Shown here in pieces: positions 1-9,153 of a stretch of 64,000 bases of DNA. Position numbers and translations under genes: made by a program. The notes beneath the pieces are model-generated. The model did not search any database. It saw only the letters and a list, made by a program, of their open reading frames with translations, and had not been told where the DNA came from. The stretch comes from Streptomyces niveus (GTDB taxonomy: Bacteria; Actinomycetota; Actinomycetes; Streptomycetales; Streptomycetaceae). Each line of letters starts with the position of its first letter. Positions within the stretch are counted from its first letter, which is position 1. Location: NCBI RefSeq assembly GCF_002009175.1, contig NZ_CP018047.1, forward strand, positions 7,245,001 through 7,309,000, read 5' to 3'.

Positions 1-98
1 CGCCGCCCCGCCGTAGGCGGCCGGGTCCGTGCGCGGGAGAATACGAGCGGTCCAGGCACCGCTCGTGCGAGATCCCCGGATACCACGGAGGCCCCGAG

Positions 99-392
99 AT
101 GCTGATCGTCGCCGGCAAGGGATACGTCGAACCGGAGAGCCGTGAGGCGTTCCTCGCGGGCTTCGAGGCGGCCCAGTCGCGGGCGCGGGCCGAACCCGGC
201 TGTCTCGACTACGTGGTGGCCGCCGACCCCGTCGAGCCCGGACGTGTGAACGTGTACGAACGGTGGGAGTCACCGGAGCACCTGGCGGCTCATCTGGCCA
301 GGACGGCACGGGAGTCACAGCCGTCCCCGGTCGTGCTCAGCATGGAGATCAGGCAGTACGAGATCGGCGCCCCGGGCCCGCTCTCACCTTGA
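99..392 (+). CDS. Antibiotic biosynthesis monooxygenase (ABM) domain protein
   Basis: A 97-residue protein that is essentially one ABM (dimeric alpha/beta barrel) domain, residues 2 to about 75, including the typical EPGCLDY stretch and the NVYERWESPEHLAAHL segment. Family members are small cofactor-free quinol monooxygenases or YgiN-like enzymes; the substrate cannot be told from sequence. The ATG is preceded by GGAGG at 87-91. The gene converges on the TetR gene and their 3' ends overlap by 9 bases, so the two are probably not co-regulated as one transcript. Confidence 0.9.
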   Translation: MLIVAGKGYVEPESREAFLAGFEAAQSRARAEPGCLDYVVAADPVEPGRVNVYERWESPEHLAAHLARTARESQPSPVVLSMEIRQYEIGAPGPLSP

Positions 393-1064
393 CGCGCGTG
401 CCAGCAGCCCCGAGAGCACGACCTCCAGGACCTGCCGCAGCGTCGCCGTGAATTCGATCCGCAGTGCCGCGAGTGACGGGTCCGCCTCGTAGGCCGCGAT
501 CATCGCCGCCGACGGCTGGGTGTGCGTCCATATCGAGCCCGTCGTCATGACGCACAGAGCGGCGAACCGCAGCGCGTCCTCCTCGCCGAGTTCGGGCACG
601 CGGGCGCGCACCGAGCCGGCCAGCGCGCCGACGTTCGCGATCGCGGCGCGTTTGTACTCGGCCGCGACGGCCGGCGACACATTGCGCTCCAGGACCGCCG
701 CCTGGGAGCTGGTCAGGTCGCACAGGACCGGGCGGTCCGCCAGTGAACCGGCGACCACGGCCGCCACCCGGTCGCCGCGTTCCGGCAGCGGGGCGCCGGG
801 GTCCACGCCCGAGGCGAGCGCGCCCTCCAGCTGCTCCAGCCACTCCCGGCACGCCACGTCGAGCAGTTCGAGGAGTACGGCCTCACGCGACTCGAAGTAG
901 CGCAGGACGTTCGACTTCGCCAGCCCGACCCGTCGGCTCAGCTCGTTGAGGGTCACCTGGGCCACCGGCATCTCGGTCAGCATCGAGGCCGTGGTGTCGA
1001 GGATCGCCTGTCGGCGCTGGGAGCGCTGCTCCTCATTGCGTGCGCGCTGGAAGGTGTGTGCCAT
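384..1064 (-). CDS. TetR family transcriptional regulator
   Basis: 226 residues. The N-terminal TetR helix-turn-helix lies at about residues 20-60, with the recognition helix around [10 protein letters not shown]; the rest is a helical ligand-binding domain. It is divergent from the SDR gene, and the 129-base gap holds three palindromes it probably binds. No Shine-Dalgarno precedes the ATG, but TAGACT (1071-1076 on the complementary strand) ends 6 bases upstream of it, which would give a leaderless transcript whose promoter abuts the first palindrome. The likely role is repression of itself and the SDR. The ligand is unknown. Confidence 0.93.
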   Translation of the reverse strand: MAHTFQRARNEEQRSQRRQAILDTTASMLTEMPVAQVTLNELSRRVGLAKSNVLRYFESREAVLLELLDVACREWLEQLEGALASGVDPGAPLPERGDRVAAVVAGSLADRPVLCDLTSSQAAVLERNVSPAVAAEYKRAAIANVGALAGSVRARVPELGEEDALRFAALCVMTTGSIWTHTQPSAAMIAAYEADPSLAALRIEFTATLRQVLEVVLSGLLARASR

Positions 1065-1076
1065 GGCACGAGTCTA

Positions 1077-1145
1077 CAGACCTGCGGTCTGTTGTTATCG
1101 GACCGGCGGTCTGCTAGCTTCGGAAGTGCAAGAGACCGACGGTCT
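1077..1145. promoter_or_regulatory. Three phased TetR-type operators in the tetR/SDR gap
   Basis: Three related inverted repeats share a 3-base spacer: 1076-1092 (arms ACAGACC/GGTCTGT, perfect), 1101-1111 (GACC/GGTC) and 1133-1145 (AGACC/GGTCT). Their centres are 1084, 1106 and 1139, that is 22 and 33 bases apart, so all would face the same side of the helix. They lie between the divergent TetR and SDR genes and are the obvious candidate binding sites for the adjacent TetR protein. Confidence 0.75.
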
Positions 1146-1193
1146 TCTACCGTCGCCGTCCACTGTTTCCGCATGTCACCCGGAGGAGTCACC

Positions 1194-2123
1194 ATGTACA
1201 CCGTCCCCGACCAGACCGGTAGGTACGCCGTCGTCACCGGCGCCAACAGCGGCACCGGCAAGGAGGCCGTCCGCCGCCTCGCCGACGCCGGGGCGCACGT
1301 CGTCATGGCCGTCCGTACGGTCGCCAAGGGCGAGCGGGCCCGCGACGAGATCCTGGCGAGGCACCCGCACGCCCGCCTCGACGTACGCCGGGTCGACCTC
1401 GCCGATCTGGCGTCCGTCCAGGAGTTCGCCGACGGGCTCGTCGCCGACGGCACCCCGCTCGACCTGCTGGTCAACAACGCCGGAGTGATGGCCCCGCCCT
1501 CCCGGCTGGAGACGGCCGACGGCTTCGAGCTCCAGATGGGCAGCAACTTCCTCGGCCCGTTCGCCCTGACCGTACGGCTCCTCCCGCTCCTGCTCGCCGC
1601 CGAGTCCCCGCGCGTCGCGACCATGAGCAGCGGCACGGCCAACTACGGCCGGATCGACTTCGCCGACCTCCAGTGGCGGAGCCGGCGCTACAGCGCGAAC
1701 CGCTCCTACGCGCAGTCCAAGCTCGCCGACCTCATCCTCACCAGGCAGCTCGCCCGTATCTCCGCCGAGCGCGGCTGGAACCTGCTGAGCACCGGCGCGC
1801 ACCCCGGCTACACCCGCACCAACCTCCAGACGGCGGGCGCGAGTCTGGGCAGCGGAAGGATGACCCTCACACGCCTGTTCACCAAGATCGACTTCCTGCC
1901 GTCGCAGGATGCGGAGCAAGGCACCGAACCCCTCCTGTACGCCGCGACCAGCCCCGACGCGGTGGCCGCCGGTTACTACGGCCCCGGCGGACGCTTCGGC
2001 CTCGTCGGCCCCACCACCACGGCACGCACGACCCGCCGGGCGCTCGACGACGCGCTCAACGCGCGGCTGTGGGCCGAGGCCGAACGCCTCACCGGTGTCG
2101 CGCTCCCCACGCACGCCGCCTGA
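1194..2123 (+). CDS. Short-chain dehydrogenase/reductase
   Basis: 309 residues from the ATG at 1194, chosen because GGAGGAG (1182-1188) lies just upstream; the frame is open further 5' but without a site. A classical SDR of the retinol-dehydrogenase/WW-oxidoreductase-like type: nucleotide-binding TGANSGTG at residues 15-22, NNAG near 95, a catalytic Ser in MSSGT and the YAQSK catalytic Tyr/Lys near 172-176. It is expected to be an NAD(P)H-dependent oxidoreductase of unknown substrate, controlled by the divergent TetR through the three palindromes upstream. Confidence 0.93.
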   Translation: MYTVPDQTGRYAVVTGANSGTGKEAVRRLADAGAHVVMAVRTVAKGERARDEILARHPHARLDVRRVDLADLASVQEFADGLVADGTPLDLLVNNAGVMAPPSRLETADGFELQMGSNFLGPFALTVRLLPLLLAAESPRVATMSSGTANYGRIDFADLQWRSRRYSANRSYAQSKLADLILTRQLARISAERGWNLLSTGAHPGYTRTNLQTAGASLGSGRMTLTRLFTKIDFLPSQDAEQGTEPLLYAATSPDAVAAGYYGPGGRFGLVGPTTTARTTRRALDDALNARLWAEAERLTGVALPTHAA

Positions 2124-2211
2124 GAGAGACGATGTGCTTCAGACTCGTCCAAAAGGGTGAACCGGCCGTCGGGGTGGGTAGTTCAGGCGGCAGTGCCCGA
2201 CGTGGCCGTTT

Positions 2212-2221
2212 GGTCTAGACC
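2212..2221. promoter_or_regulatory. DasR-like (dre) palindrome upstream of the lactonase gene
   Basis: GGTCTAGACC is a perfect 10-base palindrome, preceded by T and about 90 bases before the lactonase start. It matches the core of the DasR-responsive element described for Streptomyces (core TGGTCTAGACCA), but the flanks diverge. DasR is the GntR-family regulator that responds to aminosugar phosphates. Assignment to DasR is inference. Confidence 0.5.
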
Positions 2222-2312
2222 GCCTGCTACCGTCGGCCGAAGGACAGAGCCGCGAGCGTGGCCGCACACCACGCGCGGACGCACAGAGCGATCGAGTGAC
2301 AGGGGACAGCCA

Positions 2313-3422
2313 GTGGACGGCACGAGCGACGGGCGGACCGGCGGACGCACGGAGGGGCGGACGGAGGGACCGGCCGACAGGCGGGTCTACATCGGGTCGT
2401 TCACCTCGGCGGGCGGCCGCGGCGTCATCGCCGCCACCGTGGACACGGACACCGGCGCCCTGACGGAACTCGGCGCCACCGACGCCCTGGCCGACCCCTC
2501 CTACCTGGCGCTCGCCCCCGACGGCTCGGTGCTCTACGCCGTCTCCGAGGGCGAGGAGGGCGCGGCAGCCGCCTTCGATGTCACACCCCGCGCGTCCGGC
2601 GGTACGTCGGCACCACGGCTGCTGGGTGAGCCGGTGGCGGTCTGCGGATCGGGCCCCACCCATCTCACCCTCGCAGCCGGACACCTGGTGACCGCGAACT
2701 ACGGCTCCGGCAGCGTCACCGTCCTGCCCGTCCGCGCCGACGGCACCCTCGGCGCCGCCACCGGGATCCTCCAGCACGAGGGCGGCGGACCCCACCCCGA
2801 CCGGCAGGAAGGCCCCCACGCCCACCAGGTGCTGCCCGACCCCGGCGGACGCTGGCTGCTCGCCGTCGACCTGGGCACCGACTCCGTACGGACGAGCACC
2901 GTCGACCCCGACAGCGGCGACATCACACCGCACGGCGAGACCGTGCTGCGCCCCGGCACGGGACCGCGCCATCTCGCCTTCCACCCGGCGGGCACCCACG
3001 CGTACGTGCTCAACGAACTGGAGCCGACGCTCACCGTCTGCCGCTGGGACGCCGACAAGGGCACGCTGGAGCCGGTCGGCGAGGCGCCCGTCCTCCCGGA
3101 CGGCACCGAGGAGGGGAGCTACGCCTCCGAGATAGTCGTCTCGCACGACGGCGGACACCTCTGGGCCGCCGTGCGCGGACACGACAGCATCGCCGTCCTG
3201 ACGCTCGACGAGAGCCGCGAGAGGCCCGTCCTGGTCACCACCGTGGACTGCGGCGGACGCTGGCCGCGTGACCTCACGCTGGATCCGGCGGGGCGCAGGC
3301 TCTATGTGTCGAACGAGCACTCCGGGGACGTGACCTGGTTCGACATCGATCCGGCGACCGGCGTGCCGTCCCGTGCGGGCTCGTTCGACGCGCCCGCCGC
3401 CTCGTGCGTGATCTTCGGCTGA
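2313..3422 (+). CDS. Lactonase family protein (6-phosphogluconolactonase-like beta-propeller)
   Basis: About 369 residues from GTG 2313, chosen because AGGGGACAG lies just upstream; the open frame extends to 2157 but with non-protein-like sequence. The body, from VYIGSFTS on, is a seven-bladed lactonase propeller of the YbhE/Pgl type, ending in the family-typical SNEHSGDVTWFDID segment. Such proteins hydrolyse sugar lactones, 6-phosphogluconolactone in YbhE, though many members have untested substrates. It is cytosolic, with no signal peptide. The first 25 residues are a Gly/Arg/Thr-rich low-complexity tail. A DasR-like palindrome lies upstream. It is convergent with the CbiX-like gene. Confidence 0.88.
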   Translation: MDGTSDGRTGGRTEGRTEGPADRRVYIGSFTSAGGRGVIAATVDTDTGALTELGATDALADPSYLALAPDGSVLYAVSEGEEGAAAAFDVTPRASGGTSAPRLLGEPVAVCGSGPTHLTLAAGHLVTANYGSGSVTVLPVRADGTLGAATGILQHEGGGPHPDRQEGPHAHQVLPDPGGRWLLAVDLGTDSVRTSTVDPDSGDITPHGETVLRPGTGPRHLAFHPAGTHAYVLNELEPTLTVCRWDADKGTLEPVGEAPVLPDGTEEGSYASEIVVSHDGGHLWAAVRGHDSIAVLTLDESRERPVLVTTVDCGGRWPRDLTLDPAGRRLYVSNEHSGDVTWFDIDPATGVPSRAGSFDAPAASCVIFG

Positions 3423-3451
3423 GACCCACGAGCTCACGAGGCCCACGCGAC

Positions 3452-3470
3452 CGACCCGGTCAACGGGTCG
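3452..3470. terminator. Bidirectional terminator hairpin between convergent genes
   Basis: Seven-base perfect arms CGACCCG/CGGGTCG with a 5-base loop, midway between the convergent stops of the lactonase (3422) and the CbiX-like gene (3517). No U-tract follows, as is common in Streptomyces. Confidence 0.5.
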
Positions 3471-3516
3471 CGCCGGACGGGCCCCACAGCCCGCCCGGCG
3501 CCCGGGGCCGAACCGG

Positions 3517-4437
3517 TCAGTGCGCCGGCGACCCTTGCGTCTGTGCCGAGATACCCAGCGCGCTCGTGTACTGCGACAGCACCAGCTTGCCGACGGCCGG
3601 GTACGCGCCGAGCGGCTCGGAAGCGGCGCAGTCGGCCTCCTTGAGCGCGACGTCGAGCAGGCCCGCGGGCAGCTCGGGGCCGATCAGGTACGGCGCGAGC
3701 GCGAGCTGCGTCGAACCGGAGTCGCGCAGTTGCTCGGCGATGGCCGCGACCGCGCCCTCGTCGTCGAGCGCCGCCGCCATCACCGGCACGGCGAGACGCG
3801 CGGCCAGCAGCATCCCGGTGATTCCCGCGGCCTGGACAGCCTCGTCGCCGCCCACCGTGGCGAGGATGATGCCGTCGGCGGCCGTGGCCACCGTGAAGAG
3901 CCTCGCCCGGTCGGCGCGGGCCAGGCCGGCCTCCGAAAGACGCACGTGCAGCGCCTCGGCGAGCAGCGGGTGCGGACCGAGGACATCGGTCATCTCCGCC
4001 ACGGCCTTGCTGTCCACCACGGCCTGACGTATGCGCCTGACCAGGGAGTTGTCGGGACCCGCGAGCAGCGGCACGACAACCGCCGAGATGCCCTCGGGCT
4101 CGCTGACCTCACGGCCGGCCGCCTTCGCCAGCTCGTAGCGCTCGACACGCTGCTCGGCGGTGTGGGCCAGGACGGTGCCCAGCGCTGGGTACTCGTCGTC
4201 GTCGCCGTCCAGATAGCCGATCCGGGCGTCGAGGCCCGGCAGTTCGGAGCGGGCGATGCTGACGACCTCCTCGCCGAGGCTCCGCACCTCGGGGCTCGGG
4301 TCGCCGGGCATGGCGAGCACGAGCGCGGGCGCGCCCTCGGGCGCCGCCACGGGTTCGGGTCGACGGTGCCGCCCCGACTGTCGAGGTCGGGGCATTCGTA
4401 CAGGCAGGCCGGGTGCCGGCCCAGTGGGGGAGCTCAT
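3517..4437 (-). CDS. CbiX/sirohydrochlorin chelatase-like protein
   Basis: 306 residues resembling the two-lobed CbiX/SirB-like chelatase proteins common in Streptomyces. An N-terminal Arg/Pro-rich stretch of about 30 residues is followed by a first lobe starting at ALVLAMPGDPS and a second lobe around residues 155-290 with LGPHPLLAEALHVRL and a LAPYLIGPELPAGLL segment. Authentic chelatases insert Co or Fe into sirohydrochlorin with histidines at the metal site; here the His of the second lobe (GPHPLL) is visible but the first lobe has lost the usual HG start. Function as a chelatase is therefore uncertain. No cobalamin or siroheme genes are near. Confidence 0.7.
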   Translation of the reverse strand: MSSPTGPAPGLPVRMPRPRQSGRHRRPEPVAAPEGAPALVLAMPGDPSPEVRSLGEEVVSIARSELPGLDARIGYLDGDDDEYPALGTVLAHTAEQRVERYELAKAAGREVSEPEGISAVVVPLLAGPDNSLVRRIRQAVVDSKAVAEMTDVLGPHPLLAEALHVRLSEAGLARADRARLFTVATAADGIILATVGGDEAVQAAGITGMLLAARLAVPVMAAALDDEGAVAAIAEQLRDSGSTQLALAPYLIGPELPAGLLDVALKEADCAASEPLGAYPAVGKLVLSQYTSALGISAQTQGSPAH

Positions 4438-4532
4438 GGCGCCGAATGCTACTGGTTTTGTGGGGTCGGCTGTTCGGGGAGGGTCCGGTCGTGTGTCATC
4501 TGTCCATATTTTTTCGATATGTTGCTTAACCC

Positions 4533-5561
4533 TTATTCGTCCTGCTCTGTCGGTACGGTCAACAGTCGCCCGTCGCGCGGCAGTCGGAGCGATCCGGTCG
4601 CGAGGGCCGCGGCGATCCGGAGCGCCCCCGTCAGCGGATCGCCCTCGGCCGACACCGTCCGGGCCCCCGGCAGCCGGTCGGCCAACTCGGCGCGAAGCGG
4701 TACGAGCAGTGGGTCACCCATCTTGAACAGCCCACCCGTCAGGGCGACTTCACACCCCTCTACCTGCGGGCACACCGCGACGGCCGCGTCCGCGACATGC
4801 CTCGCCGCCTCGTTGACGATCTCCGCCGCCACCGGGTCGTGGGATGCGCAGCGGGCCACCTCGGGGGCGAAGGAGGCGAGCACCGCGGGCCGGTCGGTAC
4901 GCGGATAGACGAGCCCCGGCATGTCCGGCGCGGGGCCGAACACGGCTTCCATCCGGGACAGCAGTGCGGCCGAACCGCCGCGCCGGCCGTCGTACGCGCG
5001 CATCGCCGCCTCCAGCCCCGCCCGGCCGATCCAGGCACCGCCGCCGCAGTCGCCGAGGAGGTGCCCCCAGCCGTCCGCGCGCTGCCAGGTGACCAGATCG
5101 GTGCCGAGCGCGATCATGCCCGTACCGGCGGCGACGACGGCGCCCGGCCGCTGGCCGAGCGCTCCCGCGTAGGCGGTGACGGCGTCGGCGGCGAGCGCCA
5201 ACCGCCGTACTCCCAGTGCGCTTTCCAGCGCGGCGGGCAGCTCCGCGCGGAGCCCGTCGCCTAGCGTCGCCATGCCGGCGGCGCCGATCGCGACGGCTGT
5301 GGGTGCCTCCGTGCCCGCCCGCGCGAGCAGTGTCTCCACGGCGGGCAGCAACTGCTCCAGCAGATGGGCGGGGTCGATGCCCGAAGGGCCGGTGCGGACC
5401 GGCTCGGTGGACACGGCGGTGCCGATCGTCCGGACCGCCGCCGCGCCGTCCGCCGAGGCGTCCGCGGCGCCGTCCGCGGCCGGGTCCGCCGAGCCGAGGG
5501 CGATCCGCAGACCGGACCCGCCGGAGTCCACGCCGAGGACCGGGCTCACGGCAGTTGCCAC
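4533..5561 (-). CDS. BadF/BadG/BcrA-type ATPase, N-acetylglucosamine kinase-like
   Basis: 342 residues of the ASKHA fold. Phosphate-1 loop [14 protein letters not shown] lies at about residues 9-22, phosphate-2 at [10 protein letters not shown] near 140, [11 protein letters not shown] near 170, and an adenosine loop ALTGGLF near 280. Proteins of this type phosphorylate N-acetylglucosamine or related sugars with ATP. It overlaps the end of ung. The ATG at 5561 gives a 16-base overlap; a GTG at 5549 would give a classic 4-base GTGA overlap. Either way it is translationally coupled to ung. That pairing has no obvious metabolic logic, but tight operons of unrelated genes are usual here. Confidence 0.88.
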   Translation of the reverse strand: MATAVSPVLGVDSGGSGLRIALGSADPAADGAADASADGAAAVRTIGTAVSTEPVRTGPSGIDPAHLLEQLLPAVETLLARAGTEAPTAVAIGAAGMATLGDGLRAELPAALESALGVRRLALAADAVTAYAGALGQRPGAVVAAGTGMIALGTDLVTWQRADGWGHLLGDCGGGAWIGRAGLEAAMRAYDGRRGGSAALLSRMEAVFGPAPDMPGLVYPRTDRPAVLASFAPEVARCASHDPVAAEIVNEAARHVADAAVAVCPQVEGCEVALTGGLFKMGDPLLVPLRAELADRLPGARTVSAEGDPLTGALRIAAALATGSLRLPRDGRLLTVPTEQDE

Positions 5562-6220
5562 TCGACGGGCTGAGCGCCCTGCTGGACGAGGAGTTCATTG
5601 GCCCGGCTGAACGGACGCGAGCCGAAGAAGCCACGGTCCGCCGACATGGGGGAGGGGTGCGACGACTCGATCGCGGGCAGCTGACCGAGGAGCGGCCGCA
5701 GATTGCGGGCGTCGCGCCCCCACAGGATGGACACGAGCGGCTTGTTCCGCGCGACCAGTGCCCGGATGGCCTGTTCGGTGACCTCTTCCCAGCCCTTGCC
5801 CCGGTGCGCCGCCGGCTTGCGGGGAGCGGTGGTGAGCGCCCTGTTGAGCAGCAGCACACCCTGGCGGGTCCACGGCGTCAGATCCCCGTTGGACGGCCGG
5901 GGAGCCCCGATGTCCGCGTGCATCTCCCGGAAGATGTTGTCCAGGCTCCCCGGCACCGGCCGCACGTCGGGCGCGACCGAGAAGCTCAGCCCCACCGCGT
6001 GCCCCGGTGTGGGATAGGGATCCTGGCCGACGATCAGGATGCGCACCTCGTCGAACGGCTGCTGAAAGGCGCGCAGCACATTCGGCCCGGCGGGCAGATA
6101 GGTCCGTCCCGCGGCGATCTCCGCGCGGAGGAAGTCGCCCATCGCGGTGATGCGTTGGGCGACGGGGGCGAGGGCGTCGGCCCATCCGGACTCGACGATT
6201 TCTTTGAGTTCACGTGCCAC
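5546..6220 (-). CDS. ung: Uracil-DNA glycosylase (family 1)
   Basis: 224 residues, the usual length. It carries the catalytic water-activating motif GQDPYPTPG (Asp67), the uracil-binding LLNRALTT block and the HPSP minor-groove loop near residue 190, followed by the family signature [14 protein letters not shown]. It removes uracil from DNA to start base excision repair. GTG start at 6220; no clear Shine-Dalgarno. It is the first gene of a two-gene unit with the sugar kinase. Streptomyces often carry two ung paralogues, so this may be one of a pair. Confidence 0.97.
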   Translation of the reverse strand: MARELKEIVESGWADALAPVAQRITAMGDFLRAEIAAGRTYLPAGPNVLRAFQQPFDEVRILIVGQDPYPTPGHAVGLSFSVAPDVRPVPGSLDNIFREMHADIGAPRPSNGDLTPWTRQGVLLLNRALTTAPRKPAAHRGKGWEEVTEQAIRALVARNKPLVSILWGRDARNLRPLLGQLPAIESSHPSPMSADRGFFGSRPFSRANELLVQQGAQPVEWQLP

Positions 6221-6377
6221 GGGGCGTCACTCTAATGGGCCGTCGGGCTTCGCGATCAACGAACCGGCCAAGGACCACGGCCCGCGCCGGCTGTCCCCGC
6301 TGCCCGTCCGGGCACACCGCTTCGCGTGGCACCGTCCCGGAGCGGGTGTGCTCGCGATTGCGGTCGCGAAGCCTTGC

Positions 6378-6401
6378 GGGCGGGGCTCCTGGGCCCCGCC
6401 C
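6378..6401 (-). terminator. Terminator hairpin after the aldo/keto reductase gene
   Basis: Nine-base perfect arms GGGCGGGGC/GCCCCGCCC with a 6-base loop, 16 bases past the reductase stop on the minus strand. There is no U-run. Confidence 0.6.
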
Positions 6402-6416
6402 CCACCGCGTTCCGCC

Positions 6417-7325
6417 TCAGCCCCGGCGGACGGAGCCGAGCAGCGCGATCTCCTCGGCCGACAGCCGGATTGCGCCGGCGGCCACGTTCTCGGCGAGATG
6501 GTCCGGATCGCCGGTGCCCGGGATGGCCAGGACATGCGGACCCTGTTCCAGTGTCCAGGCCAGCCGGACCTGCGCGGACGACACCCCGTGCGCGCGGGCG
6601 ACGGTGAGCACCGCGTCGTCGTCGGCGGAGACCGCGCCCTCCTCGCGCCGGCCGCCCGCGATCGCGAAGAACGGTACGAAGGCGATGCCGAGTTCACCGC
6701 ACTCCCGCAGGAGTTCCTGTTCCGTGCCCGGCGCGTCGACGCTGTAGGCGTTCTGTACGCAGACGACCGGCGCGATGGACCTGGCCTCGGCGAGATGCGC
6801 GGAGGTCACGTTGGATATGCCGAGGTGGCGGACGAGACCGGCGTCGCGCAGATCGGACAGCACGCCGAAGTGATCGGCGAGCGAGCCGTCGGCCCGGCTC
6901 GGCGGGAGCCGCAGATTCACCACGTCCAGGTGGTCACGGCCGAGCTGACGCAGGTTCTCCTCCACCTGGCCGCGCAACTGCTCCGGTTCCGCCCACCAGA
7001 ACTCGCCCGACGGGTCCCGGCCCGGCCAGACCTTGGTGGTGATGACCAGGTCGTCGGGGTACGGCGCGAGAGCCCGGTTGATCAGCTCGTTGGCGGAGCG
7101 CGTCGCGGAGAAGTAGAACGAGGCGGTGTCGATGTGGTTCACGCCGAGCTCGACGGCGCGCCGCAGCACGGCGACGGACCGCTCGCGGTCACTCGCCCCG
7201 CCGCCCGGTGCGAAGGGGGTGCCGCCGGTGAGGCGCATCGCGCCGAACCCGAGGCGGTTGACGGTCAGGTCACCCAGCTTCCAGGTACCGGCGGCCGCCG
7301 CGGGACGCGCACGCGTATCAGACAT
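6417..7325 (-). CDS. Aldo/keto reductase
   Basis: 302 residues, a TIM-barrel NADPH-dependent oxidoreductase. Visible features: GFGAMRLTGG near the N-terminus, catalytic Asp and Tyr in HIDTASFYFS, Lys in VITTKVWPG, and the cofactor-binding IPGTGDPDHLAEN near the C-terminus. The position of the usual catalytic His (QLH in most members) reads NLRL, so the tetrad is Asp-Tyr-Lys with the His replaced; a subgroup of actinobacterial members shares this, and the activity may differ. A strong terminator separates it from the ferredoxin reductase gene upstream, so it has its own promoter in 7326-7425. Confidence 0.92.
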   Translation of the reverse strand: MSDTRARPAAAAGTWKLGDLTVNRLGFGAMRLTGGTPFAPGGGASDRERSVAVLRRAVELGVNHIDTASFYFSATRSANELINRALAPYPDDLVITTKVWPGRDPSGEFWWAEPEQLRGQVEENLRQLGRDHLDVVNLRLPPSRADGSLADHFGVLSDLRDAGLVRHLGISNVTSAHLAEARSIAPVVCVQNAYSVDAPGTEQELLRECGELGIAFVPFFAIAGGRREEGAVSADDDAVLTVARAHGVSSAQVRLAWTLEQGPHVLAIPGTGDPDHLAENVAAGAIRLSAEEIALLGSVRRG

Positions 7326-7425
7326 GGATCTCCTCTGAGGATGGGAACGGGGGTGCTCAGGAAGTGCTCAGAAGGTGCTCAGGAGGTGCCGTCCGACCGG
7401 GCGGGGGTCGGCTGTGGGGGCATGC

Positions 7426-7469
7426 AAAAAGCCTCCCCGCGGCTCGGAAATCCGTGCCGAGGAAGGCTT
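7426..7469 (-). terminator. Intrinsic terminator with U-tract after the ferredoxin reductase gene
   Basis: Read on the minus strand, AAGCCT pairs with AGGCTT around an inner CC/GG and CGGC/GCCG stem, and the transcript then runs into a U-run (AAAAA at 7426-7430 on the plus strand). It is one of the few canonical U-tract terminators in the window and isolates the aldo/keto reductase from the upstream gene. Confidence 0.85.
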
Positions 7470-7566
7470 GAACGACGAGTCATCCTAGCATTCCAGCGGC
7501 TACGGGCCGCTTGCTTTCGCCGTTCTCGTACGCGAGTACGGGAGCCCGCCGCCCGCCACGCTCCCC

Positions 7567-8976
7567 CTACGTACGGGACGGCCCGTCCACCCCGCGTGCA
7601 GCGGCCAGCAGGCCCTCCCAGTCCGGGATCTTCACCGACCGCCGTCCCAGCGACGCTCCGAGCGCCGCCTCCGCGTCCTCGATCGCCAGCCACCCCGGCC
7701 ACTCGACCGGACGGTGCCCGGCCGCACGGAGCGCGTCGACCGGGTCCTCCGCGATCCGGCGCCCGGCCAGCCGCGGCGCGTCCGCCAGGAGCGAGACGAC
7801 CGTCTCCTTCGCACAGGCGCGATTGGTGCCGATCACCCCCGTCGGGCCGCGTTTGATCCACCCCGCCACGTACTCGCCCGGCGACGCCACCGCGTCCCGC
7901 AGCACCCGCCCCGCCAGATGCGGCACCGTGCCCGACGTCTCGTCGAACGGCAGCCCCGCGAGCGGCACCCCCCGGTATCCGACCGCCCGCAGTACCAGCC
8001 CCGCCTCGATCTCCTCGTAGCTCCCGGTGCCGCGCACCCCGCCCGCCCCGTCCGGTGCGGTGCGCTCGAACCGTACGGCCGTCACCCGTCCCTCCGTCCC
8101 GAGCAACTCCACCGGGCGCAGGAAGAACCGCAGGTGGATACGGCGCGCCCGGCCCTGGTCGGGCATCCCGGCCCAGCCGCGTACGACCTCGATGTTGCGC
8201 CGGTTCACGGCGGCGAGCGGAGAAGCCGACGGCGCCGGGTCCCGCCCCGGCCGGACCGTGTCGGTGACCGGGACCGGGGTGTACGCCGGATCGAGCGCCA
8301 GGTCCGCGGGCTCCACCCGTACCTCGGCCGAGGGCAGCGCGCCCAGTTCACGCAGTTCCTTCGTGGTGAACTTCGCCTGCGACGGACCCCGTCTGCCCAC
8401 CATGTGCACGTCCCGGACCGCGCTCCCGGTCAGCGCGCCGAGCGCCGGGTGCGGCACGTCCGTCGGCCGGAAGTCCTCCGCGCCGCGGGCCAGGACGCGC
8501 GCCACGTCGACGGCGACGTTGCCCACGCCGATCACCACGACCGAGCGCGTGCCGAGGCCGAAGCCGGCCGGCGCGGCGTCGGGGTGCGCGCTGTACCAGG
8601 AGACGAAGTCGGTCGCGGAGTGGCTGCCCGCCAGTTCCTCGCCGGGGATGCCGAGCCGGCGGTCCCGGGCGGCGCCGACGCAGTAGACGACCGCGTGGTA
8701 GAGACCCAGCAGTCGCTCGGGTGTGAGGCCGTGCGCGCCGATCTCCACGTTGCCGAGGAAGCGGACGCGGTCGTGCTCCAGCACCGAACGCAGTGTGTTC
8801 TGGAGCGACTTGATCTTCTCGTGGTCCGGTGCGACGCCGTAGCGCACGAGTCCGTACGGGGCGGGGAGCCGGTCCAGGACATCCACGAGGATGCCGGGGA
8901 CCAGCGGCTGCTGGACGAGGGCCTGGGCGGTGTAGACCCCGCTGGGGCCCGATCCGACGACGGCGATGCGCAGCAC
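7567..8976 (-). CDS. Ferredoxin/adrenodoxin-NADP reductase, FprA-like
   Basis: 469 residues from GTG 8976, chosen because GGAAGGAG lies 6 bases upstream and the protein then starts directly with the FAD Rossmann motif VVGSGPSG. The frame is open to 9126 but the extra 50 residues are Arg-rich and not family-like. The NADPH-binding motif GVGNVAVDVARVL lies near residue 150. The ERLPAPYGLVRYGVAPDH block is typical of the adrenodoxin reductase/FprA family, which passes electrons from NADPH to ferredoxins that feed P450s and other oxygenases. No ferredoxin or P450 gene is adjacent, so its partner lies elsewhere. Confidence 0.92.
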   Translation of the reverse strand: MLRIAVVGSGPSGVYTAQALVQQPLVPGILVDVLDRLPAPYGLVRYGVAPDHEKIKSLQNTLRSVLEHDRVRFLGNVEIGAHGLTPERLLGLYHAVVYCVGAARDRRLGIPGEELAGSHSATDFVSWYSAHPDAAPAGFGLGTRSVVVIGVGNVAVDVARVLARGAEDFRPTDVPHPALGALTGSAVRDVHMVGRRGPSQAKFTTKELRELGALPSAEVRVEPADLALDPAYTPVPVTDTVRPGRDPAPSASPLAAVNRRNIEVVRGWAGMPDQGRARRIHLRFFLRPVELLGTEGRVTAVRFERTAPDGAGGVRGTGSYEEIEAGLVLRAVGYRGVPLAGLPFDETSGTVPHLAGRVLRDAVASPGEYVAGWIKRGPTGVIGTNRACAKETVVSLLADAPRLAGRRIAEDPVDALRAAGHRPVEWPGWLAIEDAEAALGASLGRRSVKIPDWEGLLAAARGVDGPSRT

Positions 8977-9153
8977 GGCGCACTCCTTCCGGCGAGAGGC
9001 TTCCAGCATCGCACCGGTTGGTGGAGTCGGGGAGGAGCGGCGCCGTCGCCTCTTGAAGAAGAGTTGCCGGTGGCGGTACGGCAGTGCGCTGACCGAGTGC
9101 GATGCGAGCCGAGGCGTGTGTACCACGGCGATAAGGGAGAATTGCCTGATTAA

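Noticed and set aside
2139..3446. A 435-codon minus-strand frame opposite the lactonase
   Set aside because: Low-complexity Gly/Arg/Val composition and a clear beta-propeller on the plus strand.
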